Assembly: GCA_016934435.1 (NCBI GenBank)
Contig: JAFGSU010000271.1
Span: forward strand, 1-12,723
From: Candidatus Zhuqueibacterota bacterium
GTDB lineage: Bacteria; Zhuqueibacterota; Zhuqueibacteria; Residuimicrobiales; Residuimicrobiaceae
Direction of reading: 5' to 3'
DNA: 12,723 nt
Shown here: in pieces, positions 1 to 8,459 of the stretch
Numbering within the stretch: position 1 is the first letter of the stretch
Layout: every line of letters starts with the position of its first letter
The notes under the pieces: model-generated
Told to the model about the DNA's origin: nothing
Database searches by the model: none
The model's input: only the letters and a program-made list of their open reading frames with translations
Made by a program: the position numbers and the translations under genes

Positions 1-2
1 AA

Positions 3-3000
3 ATTTACGTCAACAGTAAAATGGCTGCCGATATATACTTTAATGACCGCGAAGAACGGATCGTCGCCTGCTCGCTGCCGCGTTCGAGCGTCATGGAACT
101 GAATAATCAGGTTGAGATTCGCTCGCTCGCCGACACGCCGGCGGAACGCTCGCAATTCTATCTGGACTGGCTGGAAGTAAACTATAGCCGTTGGATGCGA
201 GCCCGACAGGGGTGGCTTTCGCTAACATCGCCGCTCCCGGTTTCCGGGCACTATTTCCTCGACGGATTTTCCGGCGATACGATCACTGTGTGGGACCTGG
301 ACGCAGGGCAATTTTTACCGGTACAGGCAATGGGACGAAGCTATCGGGCGCATTTCAGAGTGACTTCGGCGGGTTATCTGGATGGTGAACGGGCAATTTT
401 TGAATTGAACGGCGCCACCATCGCCACCGGGTATCGCGGCCATAACCTGTTGCGGCTGAATCCGCTCAATGGCGCGGTAATCGAACAGAAAAATTTCGAC
501 ACCTATGCTTCTGCGGCACAGGCCGACAGCATGGCCGCCTATATCAACCGCTTACCGGATTCCTCTCTCATTTTGCTGGCCATTCGTGATGAAGGCAGCG
601 TCGCCATGACCGAAACGGCGCACCAGGCCCTGGAGGCATTGGGCAGCGCGCAGACGCGCGACGTGGGCGTGCGGGATTCCTATGTGCTTTATGGCCGAAA
701 AGGGACAGAGCCGGGCTCGGTTCCGGAACTATTGAAAAAGAGCGGCAGTGGACCGGCTGTACTGGCCGAGGTGCTCGAATTTTCGAACGGCGGCGATTCA
801 CAGGGCTTTCGGATACCGGCGCCGCAAAGCTCCACGGCGCATCTGGTAGCTTTTGAATCCGCCGGCCTTCAGAAACCCCTGCGAATGAATTTGTTTCGGT
901 CCACAGACCTGCGCTCCACCACACAGGGGGCCGATTATATTGTGATTACACATCCGCTGTTTCGTGATCAGGCGGAACGTCTGGCTGCGCACCGATCGCA
1001 AAAAGACGGATTGCGCACCAGGGTTGTGCTGGTGGAAGAAATTGAAGATGAGTTCAATTACGGACTGGCCGATCCGGTTGCCATTCGCGCCTTTTTACAG
1101 TATACCTATAACAACTGGGTCAAGCCGGCGCCCCGATTTGTGCTGTTTTTCGGTGATGCTTGCTGGGACAACAAGGGTCTTACTTATAACGCCAATCAGA
1201 AAAACTATGTGCCCTCTTACGGCAATCCGGTGAGTGACAGCTGGTTCAGCTGTCTGGATGGACCCGACGACATGCTGCCCGACATGTTCGTGGGACGGCT
1301 GCCGGTGAGCACAGCCGAGCAAGCCGAAACCGCCGTGGATAAAATCCTTGCCTACGAGAATACGCCTTCGGCGGAATGGAAAAAAGACTTTTTATTCATA
1401 ACCGGGGGTTTTGATTATATCGAGCAGATGCAGTTCAGCCAGCAATCGCAGCAGCTGGTCAACGAATTTGTCGTAAACGATCCCGTTTTCGGCCGGGCGA
1501 TATCGTTGCACAAGACCACACAGGGACTGGCAGAGGGCGAACATCGCCAGGATATTCTTGAATCGATCAACAACGGCATGATCTGGGTGAATTTTATCGG
1601 ACACGCCGGCAGCCGCACCTGGGATTTGATGTTTCATAGCGCCGACATCGAGGCGCTGGAAAATTCACCCAGGTATCCGTTCATCACCTCGATGACCTGT
1701 CATACCGGCCGGTTTGCCGAGCCCAACCAGGTCGCATTCGGCGAACAATTTGTCCTAACTAATGACAGAGGCGCCATCGGTTTCCTTGGATCATCGGGTT
1801 GGGGCTATTCTTTCGAAGATTACGCATTTTTGCGCTATTTATATCCAAAAGCGTTGAAAGATACTCTGCGTTGCCTGGGAGAAATTGTCACAAAATCAAA
1901 ATGGGCCCTATGGCAAAGTGCGTCGAGCAATGCGCACGTTCGCGATATGGTTTACCAGTACAATTTATTGGGCGATCCGGCGGTTGGTTTGGCTATCCCG
2001 ACGATGCCGGATTTAACCGTGAAAGTATCGGGCATTGTGGTGACGCCTGAGATGCCCAGTGAGGCTGATTCCATGGCGCAGGTTAAAGTGGTTGTTAACA
2101 ATTATGGATTGGTGGCGCGCGACAGTACGGCCCTGGCGCTGGCGGCCGTACATCCCAACGTGGGCCGGGTGGAGATAGGGATCAACCATATAGGCGAGAT
2201 CGGGCGCATCGACTCGAGTGAATTCTCCTGGTATTTGCGCGACATGGTGGGCGCCGTCGAGCTCGAGGCAGTGGTGGATGCCGATGATGTGATTTCGGAA
2301 GCGGATGAGAGCAATAACCTGCAGCGGTTGAGTGTGACCGTGCTTTCCAGCCGCATCCAGCTAATAGCGCCGCCGATGGATGCGCTCATCCCATGGGATC
2401 AGGTCGTACTTAAAATATTAAATCCGCAGGATCAGACGGAGGGACAGCGATCATTTGTTTTTTCTGTTGATACGACCCTGTCGTTCGACAGTCCACTGCT
2501 GCAGACGTCCGGTCCGGTCCGGGCGCAGTCAATTATCGTCAGGTGGCAGCCGCAAGGGTTGCAGCCCGAGCAGGTCTATTATTGGAGTGCCAGAGATTTG
2601 AGTGATTCTGTATATCAACCCGGGCTAATCGGAGTGTTCAAGACAAGCAAGTCTGATTATGGGTGGGAGCAGGAGAGAGATTATTCTTGGCAAAAAAATG
2701 AAAATATCAATTTGAGTATAAATAATGGTGTAATACTGAGGGAAAATCAGGATCATTTATATGTTGACTCTGCATCCTTATTTGATGGCAATTTTGTGCT
2801 TATTCTTGTAAATGGATCCCCTGTATTGAAACCACATCGAGGACACAATCTTGCTGTTCTAGATCCAGTTACCGGCACGATTTTGAGCACAAAATCTTTT
2901 GATACTTATGCCGATAGCATTGAGGCTAATAAAATGGCTGATTTTATATATGGAATCGATGAAGGTCATTATGTAATGGTTGGCATTATGGATGAAGGTT

Positions 3001-4463
3001 CAGTATGCATGACTGAACGGGCTTATCAGTCTTTAGAATCGATAGGTAGTGCCATGTGTAGAAAAGTGGGGTACCGTTACTCTTGGTCAATAATCGGCCG
3101 CAAAGGTGCTGCTATCAGTACAGTTCCGGAAGCGATAAGCCAACCAAGAATGGGTTCAGCGGTTGTACATGATACACTCTGTTATTTCTCACAACAGGGC
3201 GAAATTTTATCACCATTGATTGGAGCGACAAAGTGGAAAAGTCTGTCTTGGTATGGAGATCAGCCAGCTGGTACAGATATTCAATTAAATGTGATAGGAG
3301 TTCGCAGAAATACGGTTATTACTGATACGATTATATATGATGTTGTTCAGAATACTACTACGGATTTATCTGCAATTAATGTTTGTGATTATCCCTTTTT
3401 AAAGCTTAACGCATTGTTTTTTACCACAGAGGCAGAAAAAACTCCGTATATCCATAGCTGGCGGTTACTCTTCGATCCCGTTCCTGACCTGGCCCTCAGC
3501 CCGGAGTATTTTTCCTTAACCGCCGATACGGTTCTCGCCGGGGAAGCCGTTCTGATCAAGTTACAGATTTTCAACATCGGCCTGTCAGCGGCCAACAGCA
3601 TCATGGTTCGGTTTTCAGAAATCGATCAGCAGTCGAGCATTAAATCGATTGCCTCGTTGGTTTTGCCCCGGCCCCTTGCGGTCGATGATCAGATCGAGAT
3701 TGATCAGCAATGGATGCCGCAGGGCTCAATTGGCGTGCGCCAGCTAATCGTGCGCGTCGATCCGGAAAATGTCATTCCCGAATTGAATGAATCGAACAAC
3801 GTGCTCAACGCCCGGGTCTATATCCGCGCCGATACTACCCAGCCCTGGCTGCGCTTGCTGTACGATGATCGCGAAATCGCCCCCGGAGATCTCGTTTCGC
3901 GCACGCCCTGCATCCGCGGCTTGATTTACGACGACAGCCCCGGAGCCATTGATGATACCATGGCGGTCAGGCTGTATCTGGACGGTCAACGCATTTATTT
4001 TGCCGGCAATGAAGCCACCGTGCGACTCAGTTCCGAAGGCGAGATGGGCGCAAAGGGGGTTGTTTATTATTATCCGCAGCTGACAGCGGGATATCATTAT
4101 CTGGAGCTCACCTACAACGATGACGGCGGCAATCAGAACGGCATCCAGAGTGAATTCAAGGTTGAAACCGATCTAAAATTATTGAATGTGCTGAATTATC
4201 CCAATCCGTTTGCCAACGAGACCCATTTCACCTTCGAGTTGACCCAGCCGGCGCAGGTTAGCATCAAAGTGTTCACCGTGGCGGGTCGGATGATTCTTGA
4301 TCAGGATGCTGGCTGGCTGGGCGCAGGTTTTAATCGCGTGCATTGGGATGGGCGCGATGTGGATGGCGACGGCCTGGCCAATGGCGTGTATCTCTATAAA
4401 GTGACCGCCTCCAACGAATCGGGCCGGGTGGATGCGCTGGAAAAAGCGGTGGTGATGCGTTAA
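3..4463 (+). CDS. Secreted C25 (gingipain-type) cysteine peptidase with two ILEI/FAM3-like domains and T9SS sorting domain, 5'-partial
   Basis: The frame is open to the left edge (codons before the first ATG at 21 read IYVNSK) and no signal peptide is seen, so the true start lies upstream. Residues are counted from the ATG at 21. Order: beta-rich prodomain-like part (1-120); ILEI/FAM3-like domain (about 125-240, RGHNLL, NFDTY, DEGSVAMTE, GRKG); C25 peptidase (about 305-660) with probable catalytic His528 in FIGHAG and Cys560 in MTCHTG; CARDB (about 663-775); Fn3-like region (to about 870); second ILEI-like domain (about 915-1045, RGHNLA, SFDTY, DEGSVCMTE); a beta domain; second CARDB (about 1155-1270); Ig-like part; FlgD-like/T9SS type A sorting domain (about 1388-1480, NYPNPF, final K-V-T strand). 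By family it should be exported to the periplasm, cross the outer membrane by T9SS and act at the surface or outside. The stretch coding for about residues 873-1146 is conspicuously AT-rich. PorU-type sortase function is not indicated. Family assignment is firm; substrate is unknown. Confidence 0.9.
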   Translation: MYVNSKMAADIYFNDREERIVACSLPRSSVMELNNQVEIRSLADTPAERSQFYLDWLEVNYSRWMRARQGWLSLTSPLPVSGHYFLDGFSGDTITVWDLDAGQFLPVQAMGRSYRAHFRVTSAGYLDGERAIFELNGATIATGYRGHNLLRLNPLNGAVIEQKNFDTYASAAQADSMAAYINRLPDSSLILLAIRDEGSVAMTETAHQALEALGSAQTRDVGVRDSYVLYGRKGTEPGSVPELLKKSGSGPAVLAEVLEFSNGGDSQGFRIPAPQSSTAHLVAFESAGLQKPLRMNLFRSTDLRSTTQGADYIVITHPLFRDQAERLAAHRSQKDGLRTRVVLVEEIEDEFNYGLADPVAIRAFLQYTYNNWVKPAPRFVLFFGDACWDNKGLTYNANQKNYVPSYGNPVSDSWFSCLDGPDDMLPDMFVGRLPVSTAEQAETAVDKILAYENTPSAEWKKDFLFITGGFDYIEQMQFSQQSQQLVNEFVVNDPVFGRAISLHKTTQGLAEGEHRQDILESINNGMIWVNFIGHAGSRTWDLMFHSADIEALENSPRYPFITSMTCHTGRFAEPNQVAFGEQFVLTNDRGAIGFLGSSGWGYSFEDYAFLRYLYPKALKDTLRCLGEIVTKSKWALWQSASSNAHVRDMVYQYNLLGDPAVGLAIPTMPDLTVKVSGIVVTPEMPSEADSMAQVKVVVNNYGLVARDSTALALAAVHPNVGRVEIGINHIGEIGRIDSSEFSWYLRDMVGAVELEAVVDADDVISEADESNNLQRLSVTVLSSRIQLIAPPMDALIPWDQVVLKILNPQDQTEGQRSFVFSVDTTLSFDSPLLQTSGPVRAQSIIVRWQPQGLQPEQVYYWSARDLSDSVYQPGLIGVFKTSKSDYGWEQERDYSWQKNENINLSINNGVILRENQDHLYVDSASLFDGNFVLILVNGSPVLKPHRGHNLAVLDPVTGTILSTKSFDTYADSIEANKMADFIYGIDEGHYVMVGIMDEGSVCMTERAYQSLESIGSAMCRKVGYRYSWSIIGRKGAAISTVPEAISQPRMGSAVVHDTLCYFSQQGEILSPLIGATKWKSLSWYGDQPAGTDIQLNVIGVRRNTVITDTIIYDVVQNTTTDLSAINVCDYPFLKLNALFFTTEAEKTPYIHSWRLLFDPVPDLALSPEYFSLTADTVLAGEAVLIKLQIFNIGLSAANSIMVRFSEIDQQSSIKSIASLVLPRPLAVDDQIEIDQQWMPQGSIGVRQLIVRVDPENVIPELNESNNVLNARVYIRADTTQPWLRLLYDDREIAPGDLVSRTPCIRGLIYDDSPGAIDDTMAVRLYLDGQRIYFAGNEATVRLSSEGEMGAKGVVYYYPQLTAGYHYLELTYNDDGGNQNGIQSEFKVETDLKLLNVLNYPNPFANETHFTFELTQPAQVSIKVFTVAGRMILDQDAGWLGAGFNRVHWDGRDVDGDGLANGVYLYKVTASNESGRVDALEKAVVMR

Positions 4464-4514
4464 GCGGTAGTCAAATCCCCGGCTGCTGATCTGAATCTGC
4501 TTTTGATAAATCAA

Positions 4515-4552
4515 AAAAAACCCCGGTTTTTCGAGTATAACCGGGGTTTTTT
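4515..4552. terminator. Strong bidirectional rho-independent terminator
   Basis: A perfect inverted repeat pairs 4515-4528 (six A then CCCCGGTT) with 4539-4552 (AACCGGGG then six T), giving a 14-bp stem with a 10-base loop. The T run follows the GC stem on the + strand and, because of the A run at 4513-4520, also on the - strand. It lies 51 bases after the stop of the C25 peptidase gene and just beyond the end of the converging reverse-strand remnant, so it can serve both. Confidence 0.93.
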
Positions 4553-4569
4553 CTGTTAAAGCTAACTTT

Positions 4570-5036
4570 TTACTTCATTAACACCATGGATTTGATGGCG
4601 CTATAGCTGCCCGCCTCAATGCGATAGAAGTAACGGCCAGAAGCCAATCGGCTGCCATCGAAAGAAATGCTGTGCATCCCGGCGGACAACAGCCCTAACT
4701 GCATCTCGGCGACCTGTCGGCCGGTGATATCAAAGACGCGCATGCTGACATCCTGAGCATCGGGGAGCATAAAATTAATGCGCGTAACCGGATTGAACGG
4801 ATTGGGATAGTTCTGCATCATGCTGAATTCCCTGATGACACCCAGGTCGGCATTTTCAGCCATTAGTTCAGAGTCGGTTGCCTGACGAAATGATAAGTTA
4901 TCGAGCAACAGGCCGCCATTTACATAGATGTCAACCTCTCTCAAGGTGGGATCTGCAGCTCGGCCGGATCCGCCGAAATTCCGGCGTAGGGCAATCCCAT
5001 GACCAGGATTAGAACAACAAATAATGACTTTTTCAT
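4570..5036 (-). pseudogene. Remnant of a T9SS cargo protein: signal peptide and sorting domain in different frames
   Basis: Reading the reverse strand, an ideal Shine-Dalgarno (GAGGAGG, 5043-5049) sits 6 bases before an ATG at 5036. The peptide begins MKKSLFVVLILVMG and runs through a hydrophobic core to an A-x-A-like region (a signal peptide), but this frame stops at 4941-4943 after 31 residues. Another frame is open across the same place and continues to the stop at 4570-4572. It ends in a clear T9SS type A sorting domain of about 80 residues (QNYPNPFNPVT, VFDITGRQV, ASGRYFYRIE). Joining the frames needs what looks like a one-base deletion near 4945-4990. Even when rejoined, the mature part before the sorting domain is only about 40 residues and holds what looks like the last strands of a lost domain (DIYVNGG, LLLDNLSF). 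I infer internal deletion plus frameshift. Alternatives: a sequencing error in a very small cargo, or recoding. The frame stays open upstream to 5175, but there it merely shadows the signal peptide and AT-rich leader. Confidence 0.72.
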
Positions 5037-5390
5037 GAGAAACCTCCTCATTTTCAATTAAAAATTTCATGCAGACAAATGGAATCGATTGGAATATACT
5101 AATTAGTACTTGCCCACACTTGATAATTTTGTAAAATATAAAGCGTAGCGATGAGTTTTTATTCCCGGAAAACATGCGTCAGAGAGGAACATTCTTATTT
5201 TTTCGGCGATTAATAAATAGAGGGGCTGGTGGAGGATTATTGTATATTATTTTGTGCTTTGCTGTTTAATTTGCACATCGAGTATCTCCATACACGAATC
5301 TTACGCTCTGCCATCATCATTTGATAATTTTGGTGTGATTGTCCCATAGTCACGACCGTTGATATATATGGACCTTTTAAGGGGATGACT
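5037..5390. other. AT-rich divergent intergenic region
   Basis: About 350 bases separate the start of the reverse-strand remnant from the opine-dehydrogenase-like gene. I see no coding frame with a credible start here. It holds the remnant's Shine-Dalgarno (5043-5049, - strand), a perfect 12-base palindrome TACTAATTAGTA at 5097-5108 that could be an operator or chance in AT-rich DNA, a possible promoter for the + operon (5321-5350), and the operon's Shine-Dalgarno (5379-5384). Presumably it drives transcription in both directions. Confidence 0.6.
5321..5350 (+). promoter_or_regulatory. Possible sigma70-like promoter of the three-gene operon
   Basis: TTGATA (5321-5326, five of six to TTGACA) is followed after 18 bases by CATAGT (5345-5350, four of six to TATAAT). 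A start near 5357 would leave a leader of about 34 bases containing the Shine-Dalgarno at 5379-5384. The match is weak, and promoter consensus in this phylum is not known to me, so position and gene context are the main support. Confidence 0.22.
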
Positions 5391-6530
5391 ATGAACGACG
5401 AAAAACCGGTATTTTGTGTTGTCGGCGCCGGACATGGCGGCATGGCCATGGCCGGTCATCTGGCCTTACTCGGCTTCCAGGTATATCTTTTAAACCGCTC
5501 AGCGGAACGACTCTCTCCGGTGCGGGAAAGGGGCGGTATTGATGTGACGGGCGCGGCTGCCGGATTCGCCAAAACAGTCATGGCGACCGACAAACCGGAA
5601 GAGGCTGTACCCCACGCCGATGTGATCATGGTCGTGGTTCCGGCCACCGGCCATCGCACGGTTGCCGAGATGTGCGCACCCCATTTGCGCCCTGAACAGA
5701 TTGTCATTCTTAATCCCGGACGCACATTCGGCGCCATCGAATTTTACCAGGTCTTGCGCCGGTTCAATGGCTGTCCGGATGTGATCGTAGGGGAGACTCA
5801 GACTTTTTTGTATGCCAGCCGTATCACCGGTCCGGGTCAGGTCAGGATATTCCGCATAAAAAATTCCGTTCCGCTGGCGACCGTCCAGGCCCATCTGATA
5901 CCACCCACGGTTGCAGTGATTCGCCGCGCTTTTCCTCAGTTTGTTCCGGGCGATAACGTCTTTAAAACCAGTTTTAACAACATTGGAGCGGTGTTTCATC
6001 CGGCCCTGACGATTCTCAATGCCGGCTGGATCGAGGATCGATCCGATTTTGAGTTTTACCATCAGGGCGCTTCATCTTCCATCGTCAGCGTGCTGGAAAA
6101 AATCGATGCGGAAAGAGTGCAGGTGGCAGCCGCACTGGGTATTCAGGCCATAACGGCCCGAGAATGGCTCTATTTTGCTTACGATGCCGTCGGTAAAAAT
6201 TTGCTGGAAGCGATGCGAGACAACGTCGGGTATAGCGGCATCCTCGCGCCCCACCGTACTCAGATGCGTTATATAACCGAGGACGTGCCGTGCAGTCTGG
6301 TGCCCATCAGTTCCCTCGGCCATCAATTATCCGTTGCAACACCTGCCATGGATGCGCTCATCGAACTGGCTTCGGTAATGCATGGTGTGGAATATCGGGA
6401 AATCGGTCGAAATATGAAAAGAATAGGGATCGATCAACTATCTATCAAGGAATTGCGACTCATGGCCATCGGTGAGCTGGGTCCTACCGACAACGGCAAA
6501 GATAAAAGAAAACATGCAGTGGCGGAATGA
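5391..6530 (+). CDS. Opine (octopine/nopaline) dehydrogenase family NAD(P)-dependent oxidoreductase
   Basis: The 379-residue protein fits the octopine/nopaline dehydrogenase family: an N-terminal NAD(P)-binding Rossmann fold plus a C-terminal helical substrate domain. The dinucleotide-binding loop is GAGHGG at residues 12-17, right after the first beta strand. The family's catalytic-region signature reads NNIGAVFHPALT, with H203 the likely proton acceptor, and the C-terminal GRNMKRIGID stretch matches the family's end. Characterised members reductively join the amino group of an amino acid to a 2-oxo acid, making N-(carboxyalkyl) amino acids, but relatives use other substrates, so the reaction here is open. 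I chose the ATG at 5391: AAGGGG (5379-5384) then has 6 bases of spacing, whereas the ATG at 5385 would abut it. The stop overlaps the next start (ATGA, 6527-6530), implying translational coupling to the B12 mutase gene. Cytoplasmic; no signal or membrane segment. First gene of a three-gene operon. Confidence 0.87.
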   Translation: MNDEKPVFCVVGAGHGGMAMAGHLALLGFQVYLLNRSAERLSPVRERGGIDVTGAAAGFAKTVMATDKPEEAVPHADVIMVVVPATGHRTVAEMCAPHLRPEQIVILNPGRTFGAIEFYQVLRRFNGCPDVIVGETQTFLYASRITGPGQVRIFRIKNSVPLATVQAHLIPPTVAVIRRAFPQFVPGDNVFKTSFNNIGAVFHPALTILNAGWIEDRSDFEFYHQGASSSIVSVLEKIDAERVQVAAALGIQAITAREWLYFAYDAVGKNLLEAMRDNVGYSGILAPHRTQMRYITEDVPCSLVPISSLGHQLSVATPAMDALIELASVMHGVEYREIGRNMKRIGIDQLSIKELRLMAIGELGPTDNGKDKRKHAVAE

Positions 6531-8398
6531 GCGAAACACGTGCAAGGCAGGATACATTTGGTTTTTTGAAACCGGCCCTGGACCGGCACGATCTGGGTCT
6601 TACGAGCGTGGCGCAATTATTGAGAACCTGCGGTCTGACCACGGTCTTTGCGGATGAAACAGTTTGTCAAGCCGCCAACAGACCAGAGGACGCAGCCAAT
6701 TTTGCCCTGATCGAAAAGTGGTTGCGCCAGGAAGGCATTGCCAGACTGGGATTCAGCTTTCGCCTCGATCCGGATATCGGCGTCGCTCTGTTCGGACGCT
6801 TGCTGCACGGCCTGCGGGAGAAAAAATGGTTGCACGAACAGGGCGGACCGCTCCGGCAGGTTTGTTTTGCCGGACTGCCCCGGGCCTGTGAGCTGGTGCG
6901 AAGAGAGTGGGGCGACTGGATCGTGCTGTTTCGCGGCGATGAATCCATGGCCGAAACGCTGGATAAACTCGGCATCCAATCGGTGTTGCATGCCGGTATC
7001 CTGAATCCGGAACTGCAGTATGATCGCGTACGGTTCGCTTTTGCTAATGACCTCTTTCGCCGCGAATTACCATTGCAAATAAAATCTCTTACCCGGCCAT
7101 CCTATTCCGAATACGGCACTGAGGCCGATACCCTCGTCTTACGATTAAAAAGCGCTTGGGAGCAGCGACAGGGGCCGTTACTCCGCGCCCACATGGGGCC
7201 GTATCTACCCGAACGTCACCAGGCGGTGCACCTTTTTTTGAAATGGGCCGAACAGATGGCGCGCGGCGGGCACCTCGACATCCTCTCCATCGGCACCTCG
7301 CAATTAAGCCAGTCTCATTTCGGACAGGATTGGAACGGTCTCTCCAACGGCGGTGGTGTGCCGGTTAATTCCGAAGAAGAATTTGCCGCTATCTGGCGTG
7401 CTGCCCGTCCCATGCTGGTGCGCACCTATGCCGGATCTAGGAACATCCTGCAGCTGGCCAAGGTCTATGAACGAACGATCCATCAGGCCTGGCACGCCCT
7501 GTCCTTCTGGTGGTTTTCGCAGTTAGATGGCCGCGGACCGAACCCTGTTCTGCAAAACCTCCGGGAACATCTGGAAACCTTAAAGTTTATTGCCCATCAG
7601 AACAAGCCATTCGAGCCCAATATCCCCCATCATTTTGCTTTTCGCGGCGCCGATGATGTCACCTATATTGTCTCGGCGGTCCTGGCCGCACGGGTGGCCA
7701 AATCAAGAGGCATTCGTCATCTTGTTTTGCAGAACATGCTCAACACCCCCAAATACACCTGGAGCGTGCAGGACCTGGCCAAGTCGCGGGCCATGCTAAC
7801 GCTCGTCCGTGAGCTGGAAGATCGGTCATTCAGGATTATCTATCAACCGCGTGCCGGGTTGGATTATTTTTCGCCCGATCCCGATAAAGCGCGCCGGCAG
7901 CTCGCCGCCGTCACCGCTCTGATAGATGATGTCGAGCCGCATAGGGAAGACAGTCCGCCCGTCATCCATGTGGTCGGGTATTCGGAGGCGGCGCAACTGG
8001 CGACGCCTGAAATTGTCGAGGAGAGTCTGCGCATAACCCGCGCGGCGATTGCAGAATGGCGTCGGCGCCGAAGCCAGGATTTGCACGATTGCCTCGACGA
8101 GAAAGAGGTGGCCGTGCGAATGGAAGAACTGATCACTGATACGCGTCGGGTGCTGTATGTCATAGACCGCTGCTGTCCGCCCCCTTATTCTGCGGAGGAC
8201 TTGCACCGTTTATTTGCGGCCGGCTTTTTACCGGTACCACATCTGTGGAATGACCGCGACCTTTTCCCCAACGCCATCGCCTGGGATACGGCTTTTATAG
8301 ATGGCGGCATTAAAATCGTAAATGAGAAGGGACTGCAAGTACCTATCGGTGAGCGACTGCAGCGTACTATGAGTATCTTCAAGTTGGATAAGCGATGA
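6527..8398 (+). CDS. Single-chain cobalamin-dependent mutase related to glutamate mutase (B12-binding domain fused to GlmE-like barrel)
   Basis: The 623-residue cytoplasmic protein starts in the ATGA overlap with the opine-dehydrogenase-like gene. Residues 10-45 (KPALDRHDLG, then a helix and a strand ending VFAD) match the base-off B12-binding fold, with the D-x-H-x-x-G motif at 19-24 and H21 the likely cobalt ligand. The later S-x-L and G-G elements look weakened (GFSFRLDP at 75-82; CFAGLP). From about residue 215 to 500 the protein resembles the glutamate mutase large subunit (TIM barrel): a LSNGGGVPVN stretch recalls the LNGFPVVNHG motif, then an R-T-Y-A-G-S-R segment, HHFAFRGADD, and a QPRAG strand. 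Glutamate mutase has separate subunits of about 137 and 483 residues; their sum is close to this length. The family performs adenosylcobalamin radical carbon-skeleton rearrangement (glutamate to 3-methylaspartate). Substrate residues were not checked, so an exact substrate is not claimed. The last 120 residues are less recognisable. Confidence 0.75.
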   Translation: MSETRARQDTFGFLKPALDRHDLGLTSVAQLLRTCGLTTVFADETVCQAANRPEDAANFALIEKWLRQEGIARLGFSFRLDPDIGVALFGRLLHGLREKKWLHEQGGPLRQVCFAGLPRACELVRREWGDWIVLFRGDESMAETLDKLGIQSVLHAGILNPELQYDRVRFAFANDLFRRELPLQIKSLTRPSYSEYGTEADTLVLRLKSAWEQRQGPLLRAHMGPYLPERHQAVHLFLKWAEQMARGGHLDILSIGTSQLSQSHFGQDWNGLSNGGGVPVNSEEEFAAIWRAARPMLVRTYAGSRNILQLAKVYERTIHQAWHALSFWWFSQLDGRGPNPVLQNLREHLETLKFIAHQNKPFEPNIPHHFAFRGADDVTYIVSAVLAARVAKSRGIRHLVLQNMLNTPKYTWSVQDLAKSRAMLTLVRELEDRSFRIIYQPRAGLDYFSPDPDKARRQLAAVTALIDDVEPHREDSPPVIHVVGYSEAAQLATPEIVEESLRITRAAIAEWRRRRSQDLHDCLDEKEVAVRMEELITDTRRVLYVIDRCCPPPYSAEDLHRLFAAGFLPVPHLWNDRDLFPNAIAWDTAFIDGGIKIVNEKGLQVPIGERLQRTMSIFKLDKR

Positions 8399-8446
8399 TC
8401 ATGTAAAAGCGAATTTTCACTTGATTGAAACGGCAGGGTACAGAAA

Positions 8447-8453
8447 AAGGGAG
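8447..8453 (+). promoter_or_regulatory. Ribosome binding site fixing the start of the AsnB-like gene
   Basis: AAGGGAG lies 6 bases before the ATG at 8460 and rules in that start over the TTG at 8421. It matters because the second residue (Ala, not Cys) decides whether the glutaminase domain can be active. Confidence 0.7.
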
Positions 8454-8459
8454 TCGGAT

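Noticed and set aside
3..4463. The C25 protein as the T9SS sortase PorU.
   Set aside because: It has its own sorting domain, two CARDB and two ILEI-like modules and no neighbouring T9SS machinery genes; it looks like a cargo protease.
5037..5175. Upstream extension of the sorting-domain frame of the reverse-strand remnant to an ATG at 5175.
   Set aside because: It only overlaps the AT-rich leader and the signal peptide in the wrong frame; the ribosome binding site and signal peptide point to the ATG at 5036.
5385..5390. ATG at 5385 as the start of the opine-dehydrogenase-like protein.
   Set aside because: The AAGGGG directly abuts it with no spacing; the ATG at 5391 is properly spaced.
8421..8459. 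TTG at 8421 as the start of the AsnB-like protein.
   Set aside because: It adds 13 residues with no family similarity and has no good Shine-Dalgarno; the ATG at 8460 has one at the right distance and matches the family N-terminus.
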